64,000 nt of DNA, taken from Nymphaea colorata. Taxonomy: Eukaryota; Streptophyta; Magnoliopsida; Nymphaeales; Nymphaeaceae. The DNA is taken from the NCBI RefSeq assembly GCF_008831285.2, contig NC_045140.1, positions 17,668,370 through 17,732,369 of the forward strand. The letters are read 5' to 3'. A program made the position numbers and the translations under genes. Below the pieces are notes generated by a model. It had not been told where the DNA came from. It saw nothing but the letters and a program-made list of their open reading frames with translations, and did not search any database. Below, one piece after another: positions 11,576 through 23,703 of the stretch (positions are counted from its first letter, which is position 1; each line of letters begins with the position of its first letter).

Positions 11576-11765
11576 ATAAGCAACAGTGACAATAGGCAAC
11601 AGTGACAGGTGAAAGAAGGAACAGGTGTGTTTCTTTGAATCTTTTATCTTGAGAGCACTTTTCTGCTTTGGCTGCTTCAGGAGGTTCTCGTTGCTTCCTA
11701 TTGCTGCGTTTAGATCTCAAGGTTCCTTCTCACAAGTCATTCAAGTCGTGTGAAGAAGGAGAGGA
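11576..11765 (+). promoter_or_regulatory. Upstream/leader region of F-box gene B
   Basis: The 190 bp before the gene B start codon hold a short direct repeat (GCAACAGTGACA at about 11581 and 11598) and a CT-rich leader. The leader is similar to that of gene A (both contain a GCTGCTT and a GCTTC block before the ATG). The SINE-like element therefore sits immediately upstream of the presumed promoter. Confidence 0.35.
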
Positions 11766-13321
11766 ATGGAGGGCACCGTGGAGTGTAGAATCAATAAATT
11801 GCCGGATTCGGCTCTGCTGCACATGCTCTGTTTTCTCCCCATCAAAGCGGCAGCGAGGACCAGCATCCTGTCGAAGAGATGGAGGCGTCTGTGGACGGCC
11901 ATCCCCTCCTTGGCTTTCGACGAGAAAGACTTTCCTTCGAGACAGAGGTCGGGATTTTCGCTGGATGGAACCGAGTCGACCGACCTCTTCACAATTGTGA
12001 ACCAGGTACTGCTGAACCATGACAGGTTCCTCCGCAGCCTCTGCTTGCGCTTGACTTTGAGAAACGATTCCGACAGGAGGGTTCTCGGCAGTTGGATCCG
12101 TCATGCCATCGTAGTGAACCAAGTGGAAGAGCTCAGCCTCCAGATTTCTTACAGTGACCGTAGTAGTGGACTATATGAATTGCCTCTTCATTTGTGCGAC
12201 TGCAGGTCCATTTGTCACTTGAAGCTGAGTGGCTCCCATTTTTGTTCTCGACCAGGCAGAGAAGTAGTGCTTAGCTCTCTCCAGAGCCTAAGCTTACACG
12301 GTGTCCATTCCACTGTAGCCGACTTCCCTCGCATGCTTGATGCTTGCCCGCAGCTTGAAAAATTGGTCATCCACAACTGTTCAAAAGATGTAACGGAGGA
12401 TGTGCAGATATCTGCAACAAGACTGCTGAGCTTGAGCATTAAAGGCTCTGTACTTGGAAAGATAAAGATGATTGCACCATCTTTGCAATTCATTGATTAC
12501 GATTGTCATGACTCGCCGTCTGATGAGGATGGTGGCTTAAGGAAGGTTCTTGTCGACGACACTAGTCGCATAAGAAGTATCGCTGCCTGCGCATGTATTT
12601 TTAGAGTATGTGGTGTTTGTGCTCTTTATTTTTGCTTATTGCCGTAACACATCATAGACAACTAGGGAGATAATCAAGTAAAAAAACTTCCGTTATGATT
12701 GAAGGTTCTTGGTAGGCATGGGGATGGCGTTGGATCTCCAAAATTGGATGAGCTGAAAGTGATTGTTCTACGACCATGTTCATGGATACTGAGGGTTGAA
12801 TCTCTTCTGTCTCTATTGAGAATTTCTCCGTCCTTGCGCAGTCTCTGCATTGAAGGTGAGTTTTCCAAAAACAAGTTCAGTTTCTCTATAATTTGCTGCC
12901 CAGACTTTGCTGGGGAGTACTAAAGCTGGAGCATGATGTCCAACCTAATTTGGCATGAACAGATTTCAGGAACCTGTCTCACCCATTCACCGATGCTGCA
13001 TACGAATCTGCCGGGCTTGTACTCATGCACCTTCAAAATCTTAATATCCGCTGCTTCAGCGGAAACGAGGAGGAACAGAAGTTGGTGAAGCATATTCTCA
13101 AGGCTGCATCTTCGCTTGAATATGTAAGAATCTGGATTGACACAGAAAAGCTGACGACCCGCCTGTTGAATGACTTTCTGTGTCTGCAGAAAACTTATTC
13201 ACGACTAAACATTACATTTCTTTCAGAACCAAAAGTGGTGGATGCGCTTAAGGGTGGTAGATTTCTCCTTATTAAAAGAAGTGATGGGCATCGGGCCGGG
13301 CCCCGTTCGGCCTACTCTTAG
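11766..13321 (+). CDS. F-box/LRR/FBD-type protein, cluster member B (extended C-terminus)
   Basis: Exons 11766-12605, 12705-12855 and 12963-13321 join in phases 0 and 1 to give about 449 residues. The F-box (RINKLPDSALLHMLCFLPIK, about residues 8-27, then SILSKRWRRLW) is intact. Leucine-rich segments follow (VEELSLQIS, LQSLSLHGVH, LEKLVIHNCS), then the FBD-like end (LVKHILKAASSLEYVRIWID). Introns are only 99 and 107 bp; A has a 731-bp first intron. A and C stop just after the conserved TFL/KLL segment. B lacks that stop and runs on for about 30 residues (PKVVDALKGG...) into inserted sequence. It is otherwise intact. The presumed role is that of an SCF substrate receptor; the substrate is unknown. 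Confidence 0.85.
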
Positions 13322-13432
13322 ATGCACTGCAACATTTTCGATCAGCTCTGGCGTAAGAATAACACTAGTGAAAGTGAACACTGGCGCTATTCTAGCGCCA
13401 ATATGACCGCCAGAGATCGAAAGTGAACACTG
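13230..13432. mobile_element. About 200-bp insertion at the end of F-box gene B, with nested inverted and direct repeats
   Basis: Compared with gene A, the 3' end of B has extra sequence between the TTTCTTTCAGAA segment and the shared AAAATGTGCTTAAC flank. It contains an inverted pair, CGATCAGCTCTGGCG (13340) and CGCCAGAGATCG (about 13408). A 14-bp direct repeat, GAAAGTGAACACTG, occurs at 13370-13383 and 13419-13432, and a perfect hairpin GGCGCTA/TAGCGCC at 13383-13399. The region just before is GC-rich (GGGCCGGGCCCCG). It is most likely a small transposon relic. It removes the original stop codon. Confidence 0.5.
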
Positions 13433-15109
13433 CAAAATGTGCTTAACTTGTCTTATGCTGGTTTTTGGTGCTACGGGGTATGGTTATATGTTACTTTTCT
13501 TCAAGCATGGAACTTTCTTACGGAAAATTTTGTACATTTATATAGCAGTTTCTGGAGAATTAATGGCTACCCTTTGTGATTTTGAGTCCTTTGGTCGCCA
13601 TGGTCATAATCTCCAACTTCATTGTCAACATAAAACATGTATCTGTGCCACCTGATTTGGGTGGTTTTGATTCTTGAAGCTCAAATTTCTTCAAGTTTCA
13701 AAGAAACAGAGAATCTGGCGCACCTGAATGTATGGCTCGCCAATGTGCCAAGCAGTATTGCTCTCGGATAGGTTGGGTTGTAAGAAGCTTCAGCTATGGC
13801 GAGCTTGTGATGAAAAGGGACGTAGATTTGCTTAATAGAACCATTTCATGACTTGGCATTAGCAATGTTTTGGAGTTCCTTAATTCAACAGACCAATATT
13901 TAGGTCACAGTTTAACTGAACCAAGGATTAGATTATACTCTAGTTACCGCAGATTTCTCTGTAGCTGAAACCTGCATAGGTCTGTAATTTGACTGCATAT
14001 GTCTGCATTTTATATCAAATAAGTAAAGTAGTTCTAGTAATTCTTGGATTCCTTGGTCAATTCAATCAGTTTCCATATGCATATTGGAGCAATTTTGCCT
14101 ATGCCCAAGCATATTTAGCATTGGACATTAGCTGCAGCAGTGCGTTGCTAAATTAAGTATTCAATCCGTAATTTTGATCCACATCCACATCCTTCTCGGT
14201 TCAGTAGTAAAGAAGTTATAATCTTTGCTGGTTACCAAATTGCCATTGTGTAATCGAGTGCAGGTAATTGTTCCAGACCAAGTTTCAGTTCTTAATTAAG
14301 CAATCTCTAGCTGTCGTCTTTTTATAATGGTAACTGAGCATACTACAGATTCAGGCGGTTGATTAGCGGTCCTTGTTAAGATTGGTTTTGCCATGGTGTA
14401 CTTGACAACCTCAAGATTTAAACTCAAAGTCTCTTTATAATGTGGATTTCCTTGCCGCCCAGTAGGCTAAAATCCCTGGGAGTATCCCAATTACATTCGC
14501 TTATATTGATTTTCAATCAAGTTTCAGGCTGTTGGCTCTAGCAAGATCCTAAGAATCCAAGAGGACCATTAGAATAATGGTCGAGTAAACCATTGCAAAA
14601 CCCAACTATTTCATTCTTTTCTTTTTCTGCTGCTGCTTCTTCGTCCATTTAATTTTCCATGTTTTCTTCAGATTATATTATGCCATGTTCCTGTTCTTGC
14701 CGTAGAGTTCTTCCATCACGCAATAGGGGCAGCACGCGTATAGCTGTTTGACTGAATGTTGGTTTTAGAATGAAATAAACTCAACAAAAGTCAAACGTTG
14801 GTTACGGCATCTTAGTTATTAATTTTTATTTGAATGGCGTTGTGATGAGATCACCATTGGGATACCATGGGCTGAGAGAAAAAAAACGCCAGTTGATCCA
14901 ATTTCCGATGCTGGACTTGTTCAAAATTTTATTTAATTTAAAATTTATTAAAACAAAATTTATGTGATGATTGAAACACAAATTAAAAAAAAGAAACCTT
15001 TTTAATGGTTCCGGACGATGACTGTTCTTCTTTCTTTCCTTTGCTTAAAAAGTTATGAGATTATTTGCACCAGCTTGATAATCATTTGGGCAATATGGCT
15101 GGTCCCAGA
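13433..15109. other. Intergenic between F-box B and the second duplicated block
   Basis: The first 220 bp are the 3' flank shared with gene A. The rest is AT-rich, unique-looking sequence with no coding signal, RNA gene or clear repeat that I could identify. Confidence 0.4.
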
Positions 15110-16260
15110 TGGACCAAGCAACACTGCTTTCTTGTTTTTCTAATTTTTTTTTTATCTTTTGCTTTTTCTAAGTGTTTATGCTTTTACCTTTTTGATAATT
15201 TGTTTTCAAATTTACAACATATTGTTTTGTTGGTCCCATCATAAACGATTTCGATTCTGATTTGTTTCACTAGGTTTTGAAATTCCATTCAGAAACCCAT
15301 TTAAATAATGTTTGGATCGATTGTGGTTTTTGACTTTTTTATTTTTCAGCTTTAACAATTTATCTCAAGTGGGATATTTTTATGTATTAATGGGAAACCC
15401 CATTTTAAAAACCTGGTGATGGGAGGGTGGTTGGATTTTATCATCTCAATTCATATGGGTAGGTCTCCACACATGCTCGAGTCATAAAACTTCCGTTTAA
15501 TTCAAGTCGAGTTCTGTGAACAAGCTATGTGAACAAGCTGTTCGACTCGACTATATACTGTGGAGCTCGAGCTCGACTTGTTTAACTAATTGAGTCAATT
15601 TCTCGACTTGTTTAACTAATTGAATCAGTTTCACGTAATCGAGTCATGCCAAATCTAAATGAATCGAGTTTTCATAATTCAAATTCAAGTATAAATTTAA
15701 ATTCAAACTCGAGTTTTCAAGCAAGTTCGAATGGGTCTAAGCTGGCCAGGACTATGGGAATTGGACTCACCCTTCCTAGCTTCGGATCAGAACGGAAGAA
15801 ACTAGGGCAACAAAGAGAAAGCTATCTTTTTCTTCTTCCTCAGTAAGGGGTAATGAAGAGAAAGTGCAGACAAATAAAGAAGCAAGAATGGTTCAATCGG
15901 ATGCTGGGGGAGAGGTCTCCCTACCTTTATTAATTAGGAAAAATGAAAAAAATGAGGACCCGGTTGTTCCATGGCATTGTGGTGCGTGACGAAACATAAA
16001 AAAGAATAGTACAGGAGAAAATATACAAAAAAACCAAGGACGGTTCCATCCATCGAAGAAAAGAAAGGAGCAAGAATGGATCTCTTGGGTTCTGTCTTTC
16101 TGCTGAAAAGAGCGATGGTACGATAACTGTATCGTCTTCTCCCCCTTTTCCTGTTGGATTCTTTTGTAAAGGAGATTTGGGGTTTTGCCTCCTTTACTTA
16201 GCCTTCTGGGTTTTCCCTTCTCTCTGCTAATGAAAAGGGTTCTTGTCTTCTTGCTCATTG
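15110..16260 (+). repeat. Segmental duplicate block 2 (upstream of F-box gene C)
   Basis: This block is collinear with 9650-10760 and lies directly before gene C. Shared landmarks are the T-rich start, the ACGATTTCGATTCTGATT region, the CTCGAG/GAGCTCGAGC-rich middle near 15480-15740, and a CT-rich end with TTTTGTAAAGGAG. With block 1 it gives a tandem-duplication period of about 5.5 kb. No gene is visible in it. Confidence 0.6.
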
Positions 16261-16491
16261 GGTCTTTACTTTCTTGTCGCCTGCGCGATATTGGAAATCC
16301 AACGTGTTAAGTGGTACAATACTGACTTGATCAGGTTCCATTTCATCCAAGTGACCCTGAAGTCGCGGTTGATTCTATTTAGGCTAAGCCTAAATTTTTC
16401 TGTCTTCCCGTTGGATCATTTTCTTCCTGCTCCTTTGGCTCGTTGGCATTCTCAACATTCAAAAGTAAGCCAAACTGTGTATAGCGCTGAA

Positions 16492-18467
16492 ATGGAGGGC
16501 ACAACGGCATGCAGAATCAACGAGTTACCAGATTCAGTTTTGTTGCACATCCTTTGCTTTCTCCCCATCAAAGTTGCAGTCAAAACCAGCGTCCTGTCCA
16601 AGAGATGGAGGTACCTCTGCACAGCCATTCCCTCGTTGGAGTTTGACCACAAAGACTTCCCACTTTCCATGGAGGAGGCTGTTAGACAGCAGTTGAATCG
16701 GTTGGATTCCCCTATAAAAGGGGCTGATCTCTTCACAGTTTTGAACCAATTCCTGTTGAGCCATGATGGGCGCCTTGACTCATTTAACCTGAGCTTGACT
16801 TTGAAGAACGATTCAGAGAGGAGACTACTTGGTAGATGGATTCACCACGTTATTGCAACAAAGAAAGTTACAGAAGTTTATCTTAAAACTTTTCTTAGTG
16901 ATAATCCCAACAATTGCTACAAGCTGCTGTTAACTCCATTCAGTTGCCGCTCCATACTGCAGTTGAGGTTGAGTCGTTGCTATTTTGATTCTCAGGAAGG
17001 TAATGAGGTGGTTCTCTCCCACCTCAGAAGCCTAAGCTTGCGGGATATTCTTACGAATGAAGGGCTCCTCTCTAGAATGTTATCTGCTTGCCCTCAACTT
17101 GAAGACTTAAGCCTTGATTTGTTCTCAAGCAACACAAATGACATGCAAATTGTTATCCCAAAACTCATGAATTTGAGGATAGTATACTCTGAATTTTCAA
17201 ATCTCAAGCTCATTGCACCGTCCCTGCAATTTCTCGAGTTTGATTGTCGTTCTAGGTTCACTGACAAGGCTTGTGTAAGTAAGCTCGAGGGGGATCTTGT
17301 TCGCTTAAAATCTCTCAAGGCCTGCACCTGCTTTTTTGAAGTACGTACTGCTTTGGCCTTCTCTCCTCATTCTTTTGCCTTTTCTCATCTTTTTTTCCTG
17401 ATAAAATGAATGACTATGGGATTTTGAAAACTAAAACATTATTCTGATATTGCCATGTTATGTAGTGACTTAGGAAATTGACAATTTTCTTGTGATTTAT
17501 GACCGAGTTCTCCAGGTGGCCTGTCAATTTTAAACTCAGTGGCTCTTGCTGTTGCATAACAAGATGGTCGCCTATGCAACGTTTCTGCAATAACAGTAGG
17601 CAAACTGTAGATTGGGTGATTCGGTAATAGTTGTTAAAATTTGAAAAGTGTCGTCTTATAAAATAACTGCTGTGTTTAGTTCGTCGGGATGCAAGTTTGC
17701 TTTAGTTTTCTTAGGTTCTGGTCCATTACTGCTACACGTTTCGTTGTTTGATACAAAGAATTAGAGCTTTCCTTGATGAGATTGGGAAGTAGAGGGGCTC
17801 CTTTGGGGGTTGTGCAAATGGGATAAGCTGTTTCATCTGCCTCATGAATTTCTATGTAGAAATTAATAAGTTTGATGTGACAAAACCAAGTATTATAACA
17901 TCTTTTAATATCTTTGTGAAGGCTTTCTATAAGGCAAACAAAGGCGTGGAGCATCCACAATTCAATGACTTGGAAGTGGTCGCAATACATCCATGTTCAA
18001 GGGAATTGGGACTTGAATACGTTGCTTCCCTGTTGGGAAATTGTCCAGTTTTACGTAGTCTTTATATTGAAAGTGAGTTTTTTAGAACAACTTGGCTCTT
18101 ATCTCTCTCTCTCTCTCTCTCTCGTCTGCTACCCTTTTGTCAAATATTTGTACTGAAGCTGGTCTGCTCTGTGAACTTTGTTGTGATAGAGTGCAGCTCC
18201 CTTTCTTATCCAAATGATGATGCTGTATATGAATCTGTTGTTCGTGTGATTCAAAACCTCCGTAGGATGAGCGTGGAGTCCTTCAACGGGACACAATCTG
18301 AAATGAAGTTGGTGAAATATGTTCTGAAGGGTACACCATCACTAGAGCTTGTTACAATAGATGTTGCTTCAATGGATGTGCTGGCACTGTCTGTCATAAA
18401 TGAGCTTCTGCACTTGCAGAAAATGTATTCACAACTGGACCTGAAACTTCTTTGCACTAGGAAATGA
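16492..18467 (+). CDS. F-box/LRR/FBD-type protein, cluster member C
   Basis: Exons 16492-17340, 17922-18072 and 18190-18467 join in phases 0 and 1 to give about 425 residues. F-box: RINELPDSVLLHILCFLPIK, about residues 8-27, then SVLSKRWRYLC. Leucine-rich segments: ILQLRLSRCYF, LRSLSLRDIL, LEDLSLDLFSS. FBD-like end: LVKYVLKGTPSLELVTID. Exon 1 is 9 bp longer than that of B, through an insertion after the DFP motif. The second intron contains a CT microsatellite (about 18103-18123) that stays open in frame but should be spliced out. The ATG at 16492 matches paralogue B (MEGT). The sequence is clearly more diverged from A and B than they are from each other. No defects seen; substrate unknown. 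Confidence 0.85.
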
Positions 18468-21400
18468 AGACATCCACAGGATGAGACCAAGCTTGCTTTT
18501 GGTGTCAATGAATATAATGTGCATGTATCTCTCTGTAAATTTGTAGGTTTCTTCTTTCAGAAATATTTATAGGGAAAGTTCTGCTATTCAGAGTTTGTGC
18601 ATTTATGTAACCTTTGGACGTTTGCTGGATTTTGACTGTTGAATGTCCTTGGCAACTTATATGGAAGGTTTTATTTTTCCCTTCTAGTTTTGTGACTGTA
18701 GACGTGCTTTTTTCTGTTAAAAATGTTCAAAAATATTGAATGAAACTGTAGCCTACTTATAAAGCAAGTTTTGTTTTCCTTCTAATTAACTCTAGTGTAC
18801 ATTTGAAAATTTTCTCCTTGAATATGATGATTTGAGATGCTACTGGTTTTCTGTTGTAGCAGGCGTACAGCCACTTAAGAGTATCTACAGCTTGCATATA
18901 CTTTTGAGATTTTGGCCTTTTTGAGTATATTGAAACCATTGTTATAGGAAATGCGTTTTATTCGAAAAAAAAATGTGTATAAAACGTGAAAAACAAGTCA
19001 GTCATATAAAACATGAAAAAATGCGTTTAAAAAAACACCAAAAAATAAAAAACATGTCGCATTTCTATTATTTTTATTATTTTTAATAATTTTCAGGATT
19101 TATTGAATGTTTTAATTTTTTTAAAAATTTGCCGAGCTTCTCTCGAGATATTTTCGAGATATACAATTTTGCCATATTATATCTAAGAAATTTTTCGCCG
19201 TATAATATTCATACACATTTTTTGTGACAATGATTGAAACTGACTAGATTCGATTTTTAATGTATTTAAGTTGGTCAAATCCTTGAATCCCCAATACCTA
19301 GACTAAAAATGTAAACTTGATAAAAAAAGGTTTGGAGTCTGAATGTAAGCTTGATCTAAAGGTTTGGAATCTGACCTTGGTCTCATCTAAGGTTGTAGGT
19401 TGTAGACTTTTAAAGAGTATGACTAGATCTCAAAATTGAGAGCCTAGCAGAGACCTCATTTTTCATGTCCCTTCTCTCTCCATAGATTCTCCTTGTGATG
19501 ATGCAAAATGTCTCCCTTTTTCAAACTGTATGTTCTCATATCTTTTGTCTGTATTGAGAAAATAATTATTTCTAAATATTTTCACATATTTTAAAGTCAA
19601 GAAAATTCCAAGGACAACATCTCTGACCATGACTTGTTGGGAGGAAAAAAAGAAGCAGAAGGGAGCATCTACAATGACTTAAGATTGCTTTATTTATATA
19701 CAAAAACTCTTACTGTCAGTATAACCAAAACTTGAGCTTGGCATGTCAAGAATAGAGGTCTTGCAATCAAATAAAATCCAATGACAGTTTTTTCATTCCA
19801 AACCTGTCAAGAAATTATATTTTCAACCAAATCATGCAATGCAGTATGGTAGGCCTTCTAATTTTTTGACGAAATAAAAACTTCTAAAGGTCTTCCTCTC
19901 CAACTTCTCTTAAGTAGATCAGAGCTTATGCAAGGATGTAAATTGAGGTTGCCATGAAATAGTTCCAATGGAAGCCACTTCATTTTCCTGAGGTTTTCTC
20001 GCTATTCTGTGAGTTCCTTGCCTTAATGCAGTTTGTTCTTAAAAGTCTGCATTTGATTATTTTTTTCGCCTTCAAGGTAGTGCAATTTCTCCACCTCCCA
20101 AAGAACAGGAATGCATAGCTCAATATATGCAAGAAGCCGACTATATTGCTTATAATATAGCTTCTCTTGTTGTTTAGATAACTTCATTATAATAAGTTTA
20201 CATTTATATAGCCAATTAATTAGCTGGTTCAACTTATTTGGTAATCAAGCAGCCACCAACATGACCAAAAACAAGTTGGTAGGGCAAAATGTAAGCAAAT
20301 AACATATTCAATATAATTACAAACATGATATGCTATAAAAGAAGGAAGTAGTTAAGGTCAGTTGCCTAGTCACTACAAATTTGATAGTTGGTATATTTAG
20401 TGGAAAGGATATAAAAAAATTGTTTACTAAATACCACATATAGTTGCAACAACAAGAAGAAGCTTATCTAACCATGAATTTTACATGGATGTCTTATCAT
20501 TTACATAAAGACACAAATCAGGTGAAGATACGAGAAACCCCAGGGATCAAAAAATTGTGAAGTGGGGCCAAATGTTCTGTCTGACTCTGGAATCAGGAGC
20601 TGTGTTACTCCCTGCATGTGCCTACCTTGTGAATTTATATATGCTCCTCGTTGCATGCAAAGCCAGATCCACAAATCTCTATTTTTTTCCATGGCATCAC
20701 TAATAGATTCATCACAGTTCATTCTACACGAACGTGAACCATAGATTTTTTTAATGCTTAACTGCAAAACCATTACCATCTTTTTTTGCACTTGCAATAG
20801 AAATAACATGCAACAATAAAGAGAGGGAGAGCCTGCATCCATAAGCTAATTGAATTAATCAGAACAAGAAGCACAATGTAGTCGACCTGAACCAGTTTGG
20901 CATTCACTGGTTAGAATTACAGATTAAAAGAAGTGATAAACTACTTTAGTTTCTCATAAAATTTCCTCATTAAACAATTTGGTCTCATCTGCAGTTTGTA
21001 CAAGGAGAAACCGCAGCACTTCGCCTTGAACTGACGAGGCCGGGCAAAGAACATCAAAAAGAAAAAGCTTCAACGTTGCAACTTCGTCAGGGGAGTTGGA
21101 GTTCTGCACAAGCAGAAGCCACATAATGGAACAATGCCCAAGAATGAAGGATCTAGTAAGCACCACATTTCGAAAACTCGAAACCAAATCAATTTCGTCA
21201 TTTCAAAACCAAGTTTTCATTTCCTTTAAAACTAAGTTATAAAAACCAGGTTTCCATTTCCTTCGGAAACTAAGTTTAGACTGAACCAAGTTTTCATGGT
21301 CTGTCGCCCTCCTCCAAGCACTACCTCTTGGCAGTAAATTTGGGTGATTTGAGCTATTGAAAGTTCTTAATTTCTGTTTTTTTTTTCCCAGAAATTTTGT

Positions 21401-21481
21401 TCTTAACTTAGAAAAGAAGTGAGTCGGTGACGAATCTTGTCGCCGGAAATTGAAGAAGAAGGACGTCGCCCTGGAAATCTT
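18468..21481. other. Intergenic, repeat-rich, no gene seen
   Basis: About 3 kb of AT-rich sequence. Around 18945-19060 there is a dispersed-repeat-like stretch with self-complementary ATGCGTTT/AAACATG/CGCATTT blocks. Around 21190-21300 lie AACCAAGTTTTCATTTCC repeats resembling the insertion at 9294-9532. No open frame here has coding character. Confidence 0.4.
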
Positions 21482-22132
21482 CTAATTAATGTGAAAGCCG
21501 ATTCCATGGCGGGTGGTGGGGAATGCCACAAAGAGCATGCTGCAGAGGAAACCGACGCCCAGGGGCACGGACACCAACAGCAGCCGAGCTCTTGTTGACG
21601 GCTCCGGGCAGAAGCAGGCGACCACGTTGTGGTCGAGGGCAGCCACGGCGGCGAAGACGAGCGCCGAAGCGAATGCGTGGATGAAATCGATGAACCTGAC
21701 CCTGAACTCGAAGGCCTTCTCGGGCTCCAGGCCGCCGTTTCTGGAGCTGCCGTGGGCGTCCAAGACCCAGAGGCCCCGCGGCGTGGCGATGCCGTGGAAG
21801 ACTTCGCCGTCGATGCCCTTGAAGCTGTCGGTGAAGCAGAGGAGGAAGCAGGAGAGGCCGCAGAGGGCGACGAGGCCGGCGGTCATTAACCGGCTGGTGC
21901 GATCGCACTCGCCTTCGTTGCTGAGGATGGGGGACAGGACCTGGAACGCCAACACCGTCCCCGTGGGCAGCAGGTTCTTCAGATTGGCGCTGCTCTTGAA
22001 CGCTCTGTTCACGGCCTTCTGTACCAAGAATAGCTGTTCGTTTTCTTCCTTGCGGTAGAATGTACAGCTCTGGTGGTAGGGGTACTGCCGCTGTGACTCT
22101 AAGTCCTGATTCTCGACTGCCATCTTCGCCAT
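21482..22132 (-). CDS. DMP (DUF679 domain membrane protein) family, single exon
   Basis: The gene encodes 216 residues with the DUF679 signatures: LLPTGTVLAFQVLSPILSNEG (residues 54-74), CDRTSRLMTAGLVALCGLSC (76-95), FTDSFKG (100-106), FRVRFIDFIHAF (143-154) and the end FVAFPTTRHGIGF (201-213). Four hydrophobic segments lie near 54-70, 83-101, 147-167 and 184-204, as expected for a four-pass endomembrane or plasma-membrane protein. The ATG at 22132 is chosen as the first true ATG in frame; a second lies at 22123. Codons are GC-rich, unlike the surrounding DNA. DMPs are plant-specific membrane proteins linked to senescence, programmed cell death and, for one subgroup, gamete fusion. The wording here resembles the DMP2-5 type more than the DMP8/9 type, but that is a judgement by eye. 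Confidence 0.9.
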   Translation of the reverse strand: MAKMAVENQDLESQRQYPYHQSCTFYRKEENEQLFLVQKAVNRAFKSSANLKNLLPTGTVLAFQVLSPILSNEGECDRTSRLMTAGLVALCGLSCFLLCFTDSFKGIDGEVFHGIATPRGLWVLDAHGSSRNGGLEPEKAFEFRVRFIDFIHAFASALVFAAVAALDHNVVACFCPEPSTRARLLLVSVPLGVGFLCSMLFVAFPTTRHGIGFHIN

Positions 22133-23529
22133 TATCTGTATGTGAGAGAGACACAAGAAGAATGGGAGAGAGGTTCTGAACTCTGATTGCTGCTCTGTTG
22201 GGGGATTTATCCTCTCTCTGTTGGGAAGGGGAGGACGTTAGAGGCGTTTGCCTACGGTTGGACCGTTCAGTTGAAGCTGCGTTCCCATGAAAGAGGAAGT
22301 GCTTTGCCATTCTCCAAAACAAGTGATTCGTAGTATCATTTCGTTAAAATTCTGTTTTTTTCAATAGAATCGGATTTTAAATAAACTCAATTGAGTCGAG
22401 TTGCTTCTGAATCGGTTAAATGCATCTTTCAAAATTTTAAAACATTTGAGAAACTCAAATGGCAAATGTAATGAGTAGGAAAAAAGAAAAAGAAAGAATC
22501 GGCCTATTTGATTTAAACTATCTCGATGGGAGCCGATTCGCCAGATCTTGCAGAAAACGGGTCGATTTTGGACCCTCTCCTCGAATCGGGCATGTTGTAA
22601 ACTTTTTTTGTTTCAAGCTGTTTTACCAACGGTTTAGCGTTAAGGAAGGTTAAAGAAAAAAAAGAGGAGTAAACGAAGCTCAACTTCCATATTGTTAGCA
22701 ACTTCCAGTATCGAGATAAAAATAGGTAAGACTTAAATGACTACTGAGCTTATAGTTATTTAAATGATTTATCAAACATAATTTCTACAATGTGCAAAAC
22801 AGTGATACTAGATGTTTCAGGCATACTTATTTTGAAGTAACCAATCTCAGATTCTCTCTCGCTCTCTCTCGTTTCTTTAAAGTGTTTCTTTGTCACCAAT
22901 CTTCACCCTTCCAACAATTTGGATTATTGACACGAAAACTCCATCGTTGATCAGCCTTTTCACTTGAGGTCTTGAAGCTTCGGACTCTCCTCAGATTTGA
23001 GCACCTTCTCAGGATTTGAGTTTGATTTATAAATGAAGTGAATCTTGACTACTTTAGCTCTGTCGAAGATTAAAAAAAGGTGGAAGAACAGAACTCTTGG
23101 TTTTTCACATCCAGTAAAATCTCTGTGTCGGGAACATGCATGCAGACATATAACGTTAGAAGCCTATATGAATCAGAATTGCTTGGATCCTCCAGCTTGT
23201 CCTTTATTTATTTTTTTAGTTTTCAGTCAATCAGATGGCTTAGACATCTTATTGGTTATCCCGTTCTCACGTCCTACAAAAACATCATGACTAGAATGAA
23301 GATAAAAAACCAACTGTGTAGTTAAGGGAGATGTCAGATGTGGAAATCCACTTAGCCACCTTGGTAACCATGAAGACGTGAGAAATAATACATCAATTTT
23401 TTTTGGGATGGTTTTCATATAAAGGATTCTTAACCCTTTCTTTTTTCTCTTTTTTGCTTCTTACATCTCTCTCTCTCTCTGCATCTTGTGTTAGTGATGA
23501 AGAGGAGGAGAGGGACATTTCAATGACTA

Positions 23530-23560
<31 letters not shown>

Positions 23561-23703
23561 CTGTGTGTGTCCTTGGCTTTTTTTTTTCTCATGCAACACT
23601 TTTCTTGCTTTATTTCATTTAAATCAACACATGCAGTTGCCATGTTTGTGTTTATGCTTTGCTTTTTTAATGTATGCAACATTTTTATTGCAGCATTGAA
23701 ATA
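22133..23703. other. Upstream region of the DMP gene and intergenic DNA
   Basis: The first 180 bp upstream of the DMP start are CT/GA-rich and likely leader and promoter. Further out the sequence is AT-rich, with TC microsatellites (about 22850-22870 and 23466-23482) and an AT microsatellite at about 23527-23554. No gene was recognised. Confidence 0.35.

Noticed and set aside
16243-16491. An 83-residue N-terminal extension of F-box gene C
   Set aside because: The upstream in-frame sequence belongs to the duplicated non-coding block, and paralogue B starts at the equivalent MEGT codon.
21486-22322. Long Arg/Pro-rich frames overlapping the DMP gene in other frames and on the + strand
   Set aside because: They are shadows of the GC-rich DMP coding sequence; the DUF679 signatures fix the true frame.
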